11,764 nt of DNA, taken from the NCBI GenBank assembly GCA_000436735.1, contig FR887241.1, positions 3,128 through 14,891 on the forward strand. The letters run 5' to 3'. This DNA is from Firmicutes bacterium CAG:170 (GTDB lineage Bacteria > Bacillota > Clostridia > Oscillospirales > Oscillospiraceae). The notes under the pieces were generated by a model. That model had not been told where the DNA came from, did not search any database, and saw nothing but the letters and a program-made list of their open reading frames with translations. Below are positions 1 through 6,295 of this stretch, in pieces (the stretch's first letter is position 1; the number at the start of each line of letters is the position of its first letter). A program made the translations under genes and the position numbers.

Positions 1-952
1 TGCGACAAGCACCGCGACGAAGTGCGACATCTGCGCATACCCCTCCGGCGAATCCACCGCAAGCTCCGGCGCGAAAATGCACTTGAAGGTATCCGTATAC
101 ATATCCGGCATTCCATCGGGCAGAATGCCCCGGCTGAGCAGCGGTCCCAGCTCGATGGTCTGCATCCCCTCGGACAGGAAGCATTCGATCAGCGGCTTGA
201 GATCGTCAAACGTAAATTCCAGCGGCTCGCGTGAGCGGACGCAGGCTTTTCCGTCGAATTCCAGATAGAACATCGTCTGGTGTGTGCGGCGCATGGCCCG
301 TGCGTACTTGCGCACCATCGCAATGTACTCCGGAGTGCCGTCCGTCACATGGTGGAGCCGCCGGATCGCGTCAAGGCTGAACCAGTTCGTGACCGGGAAT
401 GCATCCTGCGGCACGCGCACGCCGTATACGCGCACATCCAGCGCGCAGCAATATTCCCCCTCCGCACACTGCGCGCGGAGCGTCAGCGTATAGGTTCCCG
501 GCCTGCACTGCACATCCGGGCAGAGGCAGAGATAGGCGGCCGCAAGGCTGTCCTGCGCACGGATGCAGCCATCCGGCGCCTCGATCAGGCAGTCATAGAC
601 CCAAAACGGCGCCAGCCGCGAGGCGTAGTCCGGCTTCTGCGCCGGGCGCTGCTCGGTAACCCTCGCGCCGCCCCGCCGCCTCGAGAACCACCGCGCCGCC
701 CTGCTGCGTGCCGTCGCCGGTATTGTACTCCACCGGGACTGCGCGCATGGCGTAATATTCCGCCGCAAAGCCGCCGCCCTCCAGCGTCAGCCGGATAGCC
801 TCGCCGCCCGTCCGAAGCAGCAGCTGGACGCCCGGCTTTCCGTCGAGCGGCAGATCGATATGGAGCCGCTCCGGCAGCGCGTCCAGCGCCATATCCGGAT
901 AAAAAAAGACCTCCTGCGCGCTCAGCGCGCCGTAGAAAGCAGGTTTGCTCAT
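1..952 (-). pseudogene. DUF4091/GH123-like glycoside hydrolase, frameshifted and cut by the left window edge
   Basis: The start at 952 is chosen because AAAGGAG lies 6-7 bases upstream; a start 24 bases earlier would sit inside the palindrome. The first frame gives about 97 residues of N-terminal beta-sandwich, with YPD near 18-20 and VEYNTGDG near 74-81. The frame then changes near 655-690. The second frame continues with APFWVYDCL, then FPVTNWF, which resembles the start of the barrel in DUF4091 proteins, then FTFDDLKPLIECF, and is open to base 1. Removing one base, for example C at 661, joins the two parts. DUF4091 proteins are related to GH123 beta-N-acetylgalactosaminidases and are usually around 550 residues, so some 230 residues lie outside the window. 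No signal peptide is seen, so it would act in the cytoplasm. It is second in an operon behind the solute-binding lipoprotein. Family is recognised by motif memory only; substrate is inferred. Confidence 0.68.
655..690 (-). other. Frameshift site in the DUF4091-like gene
   Basis: On the minus strand the family-like frame ending ...VVLEAAGRRE gives way to a family-like frame starting VTEQRPAQKPD. The switch needs loss of one base (or gain of two). The region has a run of four G and a run of three G on the minus strand, which are typical places for slippage or for base-calling error. Confidence 0.7.
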
Positions 953-970
953 AAATCGCTCCTTTAAACA

Positions 971-1000
971 GGGCACAAACCGCAGCTGCGGTTTGTGCCC
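971..1000 (-). promoter_or_regulatory. Intercistronic 30-bp perfect palindrome (stem-loop)
   Basis: GGGCACAAACCGCAG is followed at once by its exact reverse complement. In RNA this folds as a 13-bp stem with an AGCU loop. It lies 21 bases after the lipoprotein stop and 18 bases before the DUF4091-like start. Read on the minus strand it is followed by TGTTTAAAGGAG, which is not a proper U-tract, so it looks more like a leaky attenuator or a 3'-end mRNA stabiliser for the lipoprotein message than a full terminator. The double-stranded palindrome could also be a protein-binding site. Confidence 0.75.
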
Positions 1001-1021
1001 AAGTTTCCGTATGTCTGGAAC

Positions 1022-2671
1022 TCAGCCCTGATAGCCAAGCTCTTTTGCGGTGTCGTTGACCTGCTGGATGATATCCTCAAGACCGGCGGCCTTGTAGCGG
1101 TCAATGATCTCCTGCCACATTTCCTCGACCGGACGGTCGCCCGTCATGATCGTCAGCATATCGTCGCCGAGAGACAGGCCAAAGTCCGTGCCCATCGAGA
1201 CGAAGATATCGGTGTAGCGGCTGTCAAACTCGGGAACGGGCGCATTGCGCGCATTCTCGATGCGGGCCTCCGTAACTGCCAGAATGTCCTCGGGAATCAG
1301 AGAGATGTACTCATACGGCTCGACAGGCGTCCATGCCACCAGGTCGTGGAACAGGTTGATGCTCGGGAAGACCGTTCTGGCGTCCGGACTTTCCTGAACA
1401 TACTTGCCGTCCACGATCTCATAAGTCTCGCCCTCTACGCCGTAACGGCTGAGCATGACACCCTCGTCGGAGAGCAGGTAGTCGTAGATCTGAAGGATGC
1501 GGTCGAACTTCTCATCATCAACCTTCGAGGAGAAGTAGGATTCGCTCCATGCATAGTCCCACATCCAGTAGTAGGCGTTGCCGTCAACGCTGGGCATCAG
1601 ATCGAGGCACTTGACAACATCGGTGTAGTTCGTGCCGTTGACCTCTTTCCAGTACTGAATCATGCCGTCCCACGGACCTGCATAGCCGGTAGCCAGCATC
1701 GCGGCGCACTGGCCGTTGAGGAACTTGTTGTATGCCTGATCGTTGGTCGCAAGCGCGATATCAGCCTCGATGGTGCTTTCCTGATACATGTCGCGCAGCA
1801 GCTGCCACGTTGCGACCGCGTCGTCGCCCAGGTTCTTGCCCGCGAAATAGGCCGGGACATAGGTGCCGTCGCCATTGTCGACCCAACGGAACGTATTGCC
1901 GCCAACGACTGCCGCAGGCATGCTGTAGGTGAAGAACACGCCGACCAGATACTCCGGGCCGCAGGCCGTCATACCCTGAATATTCTTGCCCTCAGGGTCG
2001 GCCTTGATAATCGCCTGAATCATTTCGCGGAATTCGTCCCATGTTTTCGGCTCCTCGGTGATGCCGGCCTTCTGGGCAAGATCCCAGCGGTAGACGATGG
2101 AACGGTCATCGACCGTTTCTGCCTGCTCTACATAGGTCTGACGGAAAATGCAGTACATCTTGTCGCCGACCATGCAGGTGTCAGACTCAGGGCTGTCCAG
2201 ATACTTGGCAAGATTCGGATATGCGGACAAATCAGACGGGATCTCATGCAGCAGCCCGTCGTTTGCCCATTCGGCGAACGTCGCCGTGGTACGCACGTCG
2301 GACGCGAAGATGTCGGGCAGTGAATCGCTGGAGGCCCACAGCTGGAATTTCTGGTTGTAGTCATCCCACGTTACGTTGACCGGCTCAAAGGTCACGTTGA
2401 ATTTTTCCTCGATGGTCTTGAGGACGGTGTCGTTCTCGCGGTTCGCAAGCGCGGCGTCCACATCCCAGTAGCCCACCGTGATGGTCAGGTGCTCACTGTT
2501 CTTTTCCGTGTCTGCGGCGGGCGTGTCCGCTGCGGGGGTATCCGATGCCGGAGTATCCGCCGCGGGGGTGTCAGCCGCGGGCGTCTCGCCCTGCTTTGCG
2601 CAGCCGGCCAGTGCTGCAAGCAGCATCAGAAGACTCAGCAGCAGCGCAAGCGCTCTTGTACTTTTTTTCAT
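1022..2671 (-). CDS. Extracellular solute-binding lipoprotein of a sugar ABC transporter (LipO/YtcQ type)
   Basis: A 549-residue protein that would bind an oligosaccharide outside the cell and pass it to ABC permeases. The start at 2671 is preferred over an in-frame ATG 75 bases upstream because it gives a classic lipoprotein signal: MKKSTR, a hydrophobic stretch at about 7-22, and lipobox LAGC with Cys24 as the lipidated residue. AGGAGG precedes it with only 2 bases of spacing. Residues 30-54 are a TPAAD-type repeated tether. The mature domain starts at about residue 60 (HLTITVGYWD) and has the long, aromatic-rich C-terminal half typical of family 1 solute-binding proteins of about 500-560 residues found beside YesMN systems in Clostridia and Paenibacillus. 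No permease gene is in the window; it is followed by the DUF4091-like gene. It has its own extended -10 promoter. Ligand is unknown; an amino-sugar glycan is inferred from neighbours. Confidence 0.92.
   Translation of the reverse strand: MKKSTRALALLLSLLMLLAALAGCAKQGETPAADTPAADTPASDTPAADTPAADTEKNSEHLTITVGYWDVDAALANRENDTVLKTIEEKFNVTFEPVNVTWDDYNQKFQLWASSDSLPDIFASDVRTTATFAEWANDGLLHEIPSDLSAYPNLAKYLDSPESDTCMVGDKMYCIFRQTYVEQAETVDDRSIVYRWDLAQKAGITEEPKTWDEFREMIQAIIKADPEGKNIQGMTACGPEYLVGVFFTYSMPAAVVGGNTFRWVDNGDGTYVPAYFAGKNLGDDAVATWQLLRDMYQESTIEADIALATNDQAYNKFLNGQCAAMLATGYAGPWDGMIQYWKEVNGTNYTDVVKCLDLMPSVDGNAYYWMWDYAWSESYFSSKVDDEKFDRILQIYDYLLSDEGVMLSRYGVEGETYEIVDGKYVQESPDARTVFPSINLFHDLVAWTPVEPYEYISLIPEDILAVTEARIENARNAPVPEFDSRYTDIFVSMGTDFGLSLGDDMLTIMTGDRPVEEMWQEIIDRYKAAGLEDIIQQVNDTAKELGYQG
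2510..2584 (-). repeat. Tandem 15-bp repeat coding the lipoprotein tether
   Basis: Five consecutive 15-base units encode TPAAD, TPAAD, TPASD, TPAAD, TPAAD just after the lipidated cysteine. The units differ by a few bases, so they are not identical copies. This gives a flexible, Pro/Ala/Asp-rich, negatively charged spacer between the membrane anchor and the binding domain. Copy number could vary between strains by slippage. Confidence 0.85.
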
Positions 2672-2764
2672 TTCCTCCTGCCTTTCTGCCGCGTGCTCTG
2701 CGCGGCCTGCGTTTTGATCTGCGGGCGGCGCGGCGTGCGCATTCATCCGCCCTTGTACGCTGTC

Positions 2765-2792
2765 ATTATAGCAGAAACCTGCGCCTGCGCAA
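2765..2792 (-). promoter_or_regulatory. Extended -10 promoter for the lipoprotein operon
   Basis: The minus strand reads TGCTATAAT at 2773-2765, a perfect -10 with the TG extension. A weak -35 (TTGCGC, 2792-2787) sits 16 bases upstream. Transcription would start near 2758, giving a leader of about 85 bases before the ATG at 2671. Confidence 0.7.
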
Positions 2793-2805
2793 AATGAGCA
2801 TTTTG
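2790..2805. promoter_or_regulatory. Palindromic operator candidate at the lipoprotein -35
   Basis: CAAAATG-AG-CATTTTG is a 7-bp inverted repeat with a 2-base centre. It overlaps the upstream edge of the weak -35 of the minus-strand promoter, a fitting place for an activator or repressor. The 9-mer CAAAATGAG recurs beside the DUF4965 promoter at 10194-10202. Confidence 0.45.
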
Positions 2806-2864
2806 TGTGAGTTTTCTCCGCGCATTCTTTCTTTTTTTCATTTTTTGCATACGCACTGAAAAAC

Positions 2865-2887
2865 GTCCATATTTCTGAGAAATGGAC
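2865..2887. promoter_or_regulatory. Inverted repeat in the divergent control region
   Basis: Arms GTCCA..TTTC and GAAATGGAC flank a TGA centre, giving nine complementary pairs with a two-base bulge (TA) in the left arm. It lies roughly midway between the two divergent promoters, so it could serve either. Nothing identifies the binding protein. Confidence 0.35.
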
Positions 2888-2893
2888 AAAAAT

Positions 2894-2936
2894 TTTTCAC
2901 AAGCGCTCCGGCGGCCTTTTCAGTTGCTTTTCACAA
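2894..2936 (+). repeat. TTTTCACAA direct repeats upstream of the kinase promoter
   Basis: TTTTCACAA occurs at 2894-2902 and again at 2928-2936, with a shorter TTTTCA at 2917-2922. The starts are 23 and 11 bases apart, close to whole turns of the helix. The last copy ends 16 bases before the kinase -35. Direct repeats on one helix face are typical of AraC-type activator sites, and the locus encodes such a regulator; the link is inference. Confidence 0.4.
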
Positions 2937-2952
2937 ATCGTCGCGCAGGCCG

Positions 2953-2981
2953 TTGCAAGTTTTGCCGTTTTGCCTTAAAAT
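2953..2981 (+). promoter_or_regulatory. Promoter for the kinase-regulator pair
   Basis: TTGCAA (2953-2958) and TAAAAT (2976-2981) are separated by 17 bases, matching 4 of 6 and 5 of 6 consensus positions. Transcription would begin near 2988, leaving a short leader of about 29 bases with AGGAA at 3009-3013 before the ATG at 3017. Confidence 0.55.
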
Positions 2982-3003
2982 AAACAATACATTATGGCAA
3001 AAC
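2959..3003. promoter_or_regulatory. Three GTTTTGCC half-sites across the kinase promoter
   Basis: GTTTTGCC is present as a back-to-back direct repeat at 2959-2966 and 2967-2974, filling most of the -35 to -10 spacer. An exact inverted copy, GGCAAAAC, follows at 2996-3003 just after the expected transcription start. The 2967-2974 and 2996-3003 pair forms an 8-bp inverted repeat around the -10 and start site. Binding here would block transcription, so an autoregulatory or repressor operator is the natural reading. Confidence 0.5.
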
Positions 3004-3016
3004 TGCGCAGGAACGG

Positions 3017-4780
3017 ATGGAATATGCAATGAGAAAAACGGAGTGCGCCGCGCGAAGCGTAAAAACACAATTTCTGATCTTTCTGGTGACGCTGTTCGTC
3101 TTTCTGCTGATCTTCTGCATTCTTCTGATCTACACGGCCACGCAGGCCATGCTGTCTGAAAATCTGCAATACATTCAGGAGGATCAGACGGAATTCCAGA
3201 CCGCGCTGAACGAGATGTCCAGTCAGGCCGCGACCGCCGCCAAGCGCATCCAGTACGATACCGCATGCCGGACGTTCCTGTCCGCCACACAGTGGAATCA
3301 AATCTCTCCCTCGCTCATCCGCGAGGTCAACGCAGCGATCGGCGCGGCGCAGCTTGGCGACAGCATGCTGGCGGAGATCGCATTCGTCAGCGACCTTGTC
3401 AACTGGTCGAGTCTCTTTCTTCCGTCGCAGCTTGCCGAAATGCAGCAGGCAATGCCGGAGAAACGGGAGCTGGTTCCGCTCGGCATCTACACGCCCGGCA
3501 AGCCGAGGAGCGCTTCGTATTTCGTATTCGGTTATCGTTATTATATCGGCCGTGACCGGGATGCGGCGCTTTTCCTCTCCGTTGAGCTTACGGGCGCCGG
3601 CTCGCAGCTTCCTATTTCGCAGATCCCGGGCTGCCGCTTCATTCTGACGGACGCCAAGCAGGACGCCTGCCTGTTCGGCACGGATGACCGGGAGCTTCCG
3701 GTGCGTCTCGGCGGGCTTCAGGAGAAGGCTGCCGCCGCAGACGGCGGGCTGGTCCGCACGAGTCACTGGCTGGTGCAGTGCACGGAGCTGCCGCAGATCG
3801 GGTGTACGCTTCTGTGTGTCGTAGACCGGTGGCAGAATCAGCCGTCCATGAGCATTTCCTATCTGATCACGGTGATTTTCCTGCTGGTATTCGCGGGGCT
3901 TCTGGTGTTCGGCATCGGGATGTTCTACCGCAGCGTCATTTCGCCGCTCAACGAATTCAGCCGCACCATCGCCGTGATCCGTGAAAAGAAGCTGCGCAAG
4001 CTGGACGAGCCGCTCGTTCTCAGCGGCTGCTCGGAGCTTCAGGCCGTCGGCCGCGATTTTTCCGAGCTTCTGGTCTCCATCAATACGCTGACCGGCGAGA
4101 TCTTACAGAAATCCAATGCGCTCTATGAGGCGGAGGTGCTGCGCCAGAGCGCGGAGCTGGATATGCTCCGCAGCCAGATCAATCCGCATTTTCTCTATAA
4201 CACACTGGAGCTGATCCGCGCGATGGCCATCAAGGGCGACATCGATCATGTCTCCATGATTACGAGCGCCATGGGCAAGATCTACCGCTACACGGCCAAG
4301 GGGGACTCCCTCGTCCCACTTGCGCAGGAGGTCGAGATCGTCAAATCCTATATCAGCATCCAGCAGGCGCGCTTTGAAGGGCGCATCACCACGCTTTACA
4401 GCATCTCGCCGGAAGCGGCGCAGGTCCCCGTGTTCAAGATGCTGCTTCAGCCGCTGGTGGAAAACGCATTTATCCACGGGCTGGAGTCCCGCCCGTCGGA
4501 CGGCACGCTCTATCTCGGCGCAAAGGTGGAGGGCAATATGCTTTCCATCACCGTCCGCGACAACGGCGCCGGCATCACGCCGGAAAAGCTCGCGGAGCTG
4601 GAAGCGCGCTTTTCCGCAAGCGAGTACGACACGTCCGAGCATCTCGGCCTGGTCAATATTTCCGCACGGCTGCGCCTGCAATACGGCGACGCCGCCGGAC
4701 TGCACATCACCGGCGCGCCAGGCGACGGCACATGCGTGAGCATCTGCATTCCTCTCTCCAAACGCCCCGGAAAGGAGTAA
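3017..4780 (+). CDS. YesM-like sensor histidine kinase
   Basis: A 587-residue membrane kinase that senses an extracellular signal and phosphorylates the adjacent regulator. Transmembrane segment 1 is at about 19-40, an extracellular sensor domain at about 41-278, transmembrane segment 2 at about 281-306, then HAMP (from SPLNEF on), a coiled linker, and a His_kinase/HATPase pair. The phospho-acceptor His391 is in QINPHFLYN; the ATP-binding N box is around Asn483 (LQPLVENAFIHG); DNGAG is at 515-519; a late GLVNISARLRLQYG completes the fold. Length is normal and the frame is intact. The ATG at 3017 has AGGAA 3 bases upstream; an ATG at 3029 with GGATGG upstream is a real alternative and would remove only four residues. 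Its stop is 5 bases before the regulator start, so the two are co-translated. The signal is probably a sugar of the same locus, by analogy with YesMN/LytS-type pairs. Confidence 0.94.
   Translation: MEYAMRKTECAARSVKTQFLIFLVTLFVFLLIFCILLIYTATQAMLSENLQYIQEDQTEFQTALNEMSSQAATAAKRIQYDTACRTFLSATQWNQISPSLIREVNAAIGAAQLGDSMLAEIAFVSDLVNWSSLFLPSQLAEMQQAMPEKRELVPLGIYTPGKPRSASYFVFGYRYYIGRDRDAALFLSVELTGAGSQLPISQIPGCRFILTDAKQDACLFGTDDRELPVRLGGLQEKAAAADGGLVRTSHWLVQCTELPQIGCTLLCVVDRWQNQPSMSISYLITVIFLLVFAGLLVFGIGMFYRSVISPLNEFSRTIAVIREKKLRKLDEPLVLSGCSELQAVGRDFSELLVSINTLTGEILQKSNALYEAEVLRQSAELDMLRSQINPHFLYNTLELIRAMAIKGDIDHVSMITSAMGKIYRYTAKGDSLVPLAQEVEIVKSYISIQQARFEGRITTLYSISPEAAQVPVFKMLLQPLVENAFIHGLESRPSDGTLYLGAKVEGNMLSITVRDNGAGITPEKLAELEARFSASEYDTSEHLGLVNISARLRLQYGDAAGLHITGAPGDGTCVSICIPLSKRPGKE
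4771..4777 (+). promoter_or_regulatory. Ribosome binding site of the response regulator inside the kinase end
   Basis: AAAGGAG forms the last codons of the kinase, directly before its TAA, and lies 8 bases before the regulator ATG at 4786. It settles the start at 4786 over an in-frame ATG at 4732 and shows tight translational coupling. Confidence 0.8.
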
Positions 4781-4785
4781 GCCAT

Positions 4786-5076
4786 ATGTTTCAAGTTCTT
4801 CTTGCCGACGACGAGCCGTCCGTGACCGACGCGCTCCGGCGCTCGATCAACTGGGCCGCCTGCGGGCTGGAGGTCGCGGCCGTCGTGACCAGCGGAGAGG
4901 AAGCCCTCGCCTGCATCAATGAGCGTCCGATCCACATCGTCATTACCGATATCCGCATGGCAAACACCGATGGGCTTTCCCTCTGCCAGCAGATCTCCCG
5001 CATGAATCGCGGCATTCAGACGATCATTATCAGCGGCTTTGCCGAGTTCTCCTACGCGCAGAAGGCGCTGAGCTAG
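4786..5076 (+). CDS. Receiver part of a YesN-like response regulator, ended by an in-frame TAG
   Basis: These 96 residues are the phosphoryl-receiver domain of a regulator that should span 4786-6225 (480 codons). Acidic pocket Asp8-Asp9, phospho-acceptor Asp55 (IVITDIRM) and Ser83 (IIISGF) are present. The codon after ALS, number 97, is TAG; the same frame resumes at once with GALAYCLKPLEY, whose Lys105 before Pro is the conserved receiver lysine. The stop thus cuts the receiver before beta-strand 5 and helix 5, so the fragment should not fold or signal normally and has no DNA-binding domain. In relatives this position is commonly hydrophobic, so a single Leu (TTG) to TAG change is the simplest explanation. 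Translation depends on the kinase-coupled ribosome binding site. See the next entry for the rest of the gene. Confidence 0.85.
   Translation: MFQVLLADDEPSVTDALRRSINWAACGLEVAAVVTSGEEALACINERPIHIVITDIRMANTDGLSLCQQISRMNRGIQTIIISGFAEFSYAQKALS
5074..5076 (+). other. In-frame amber codon in the response regulator
   Basis: TAG interrupts the regulator without any frame change. Every complete gene end in the window uses TAA or TGA instead: the lipoprotein, kinase, regulator, GH20-like, DUF4965 and mutase genes. Six stops are too few to argue for recoding, but the observation is compatible with it. Confidence 0.8.
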
Positions 5077-6225
5077 GGCGCGCTTGCCTACTGCCTCAAG
5101 CCGCTGGAATACGACGAGCTTAAGCGGCATTTGCAGCGTGCGGTGCATCGCCTGCGCGAGGCGTCGCATCTGCCCGACCACGACGATCTGCTCGACGCGC
5201 TGCAAAACGGCGACGTTCCCGAGCTGCGCGCGACGCTGCATGAGCTGGGGCTTCCGGGCGATGCGTTCTATGCCGCCGTCTGCGTCGGCAAGGCGGCCTT
5301 CCCCATGCTGCCGTCCGGCTGCATCACGCTTCATCTGGGCTATCGGAAGGATGCGTATATCAGCGCGGAGCCGTTTTCCCAGCAGGGCGTCCGTGCCTAC
5401 CTTTCCGACCCCGCAAGCTGCGGTCTGAGCTATACCATCAGCGCGGTGAACGCTGCCGTTCTTCCCCGCACCATCAAAAATCTCAGCAGCGCCGCCTTCC
5501 GCTTCTTCATCACTCCCGGCCGCAAGCTCGCGCCGGAGAAGCAGGAGGATCATGCAGCCCCCTATCTGCGCGAGATCGCACGTGCCGCCGCGCTGGGCGA
5601 CGCCGTGCGCACAGTGTCCCTTCTCGACAAGCTGCACGGCCCCGCAGGCCAGTCCTTCACGCTGCATTCGGTCTGGCGGCTGTATTCGATCCTGTTTTCC
5701 TGCGACGCCTTTGGTGCGTCGCTTGCGCCGGACGATATCTACAGCCCGGAGCAACTGGTGTTCCGGTATCAAAGCTTTCCGGAGCTGCTGACCACACTGC
5801 GCGAGCGCATCTGCGCCGGCGCGCCGATCTCCAGCGGCGAGGGGCTTTCCAACGCGGGTTTTTTGCAGATGATGCGCTACATCGACACGCACTATGACCG
5901 CCGCCTGTCGCTGAGCGATCTTGCAAAGGAAATGAATCTGAACGCGAATTATCTCAGCCAGGTGTTCAAAAAGGAGACAGGCAAGACGTTTTTGAAGTAT
6001 ATCACCGGGCTTCGCATCGAAAAGGCCAAGGAGCTGCTCGACTCCGGCGATTACTCCATCAGCGACACCGCCGCCGCGCTCGGCTTCAACGACTACTTCT
6101 ATTTTCTCAAAACCTTCAAGCGCGTGACCGGCCTGACGCCGAAGCAGTACCGTCACGGCTACCCCGCAGAGGATGTCGCGGCGGGCGAGCTGCCGGACGA
6201 GGACGACGAGCTGGATGATGAATAA
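5077..6225 (+). pseudogene. AraC-type DNA-binding part of the YesN-like response regulator
   Basis: This is the in-frame continuation after the amber codon. It holds the end of the receiver (YCLKPLEY), a long poorly conserved middle region (about residues 120-355 of the full protein) and a C-terminal AraC/XylS double helix-turn-helix at about 362-457. The HTH shows SLSDLAKEMNLNANYLSQVF in the first unit and SISDTAAALGFNDYFYFLKTF followed by GLTPKQYR in the second, all well kept. The protein ends in a short very acidic tail after about residue 461. No good ribosome binding site or ATG is seen just after the stop; the earliest possible start, TTG at 5131, has none. Unless TAG is read through, the DNA-binding domain is probably poorly made. 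If intact it would activate the flanking transporter and hydrolase operons. A strong terminator follows. Confidence 0.82.
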
Positions 6226-6230
6226 ACGAC

Positions 6231-6265
6231 GTGCCGCAGAGCAATGCTCTGCGGCACATTTTTAT
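6231..6265 (+). terminator. Rho-independent terminator after the regulator
   Basis: GTGCCGCAGAGC and GCTCTGCGGCAC form a perfect 12-bp stem with an AAT loop, followed by ATTTTTAT. It begins 6 bases after the regulator TAA and sits between convergent genes. On the minus strand the trailing bases (GTCGTTTATT) are a poor U-tract, so it may only partly stop the hydrolase operon. Confidence 0.93.
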
Positions 6266-6295
6266 ATCGGGCGGGATACGCCGCCGTTTTATGCG

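Larger units (their letters stand above)
2672..3016. other. Divergent control region between the lipoprotein and kinase genes
   Basis: No gene is supported in these 345 bases. The stretch is clearly more AT-rich than its surroundings, with T-tracts at about 2827-2846. It holds a minus-strand promoter (2765-2792), a plus-strand promoter (2953-2981), a palindrome at 2790-2805, an inverted repeat at 2865-2887, TTTTCA-type direct repeats at 2894-2936 and three GTTTTGCC copies at 2959-3003. Such density of motifs suggests binding by the locus regulator and perhaps by others. Confidence 0.75.

Noticed and set aside
593..658. Continuation of the first DUF4091 frame to its stop near 593
   Set aside because: The residues after the shift point (GYRAAPGAEAGLRLAAGAVLGL) are out-of-frame readings of VTEQRPAQKPDYASRLAPFWVYD, which fits the family.
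995..2323. A 442-codon plus-strand open frame opposite the lipoprotein
   Set aside because: It begins beside the palindrome, lacks a ribosome binding site and shows no family features, while the minus strand has a complete lipoprotein.
2478..2859. Small plus-strand open frames rich in Ala/Ser/Arg over the lipoprotein start and control region
   Set aside because: They reflect the antisense of the TPAAD repeat and signal peptide; none has a credible start signal.
2857..2870. Possible catabolite-responsive (cre) site, TGAAAAACGTCCAT
   Set aside because: It has one base too many between TG and CG compared with the cre consensus and poor symmetry.
5074..5076. Genome-wide recoding of TAG
   Set aside because: All six complete gene ends seen use TAA or TGA, which is compatible, but the sample is tiny and only one in-frame TAG exists. 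A point mutation or error is simpler.
4510..6156. A 548-codon minus-strand open frame opposite the kinase end and regulator
   Set aside because: Shadow of GC-rich codon use on the plus strand; no start signal, no domain, and it crosses two well-supported plus-strand genes.
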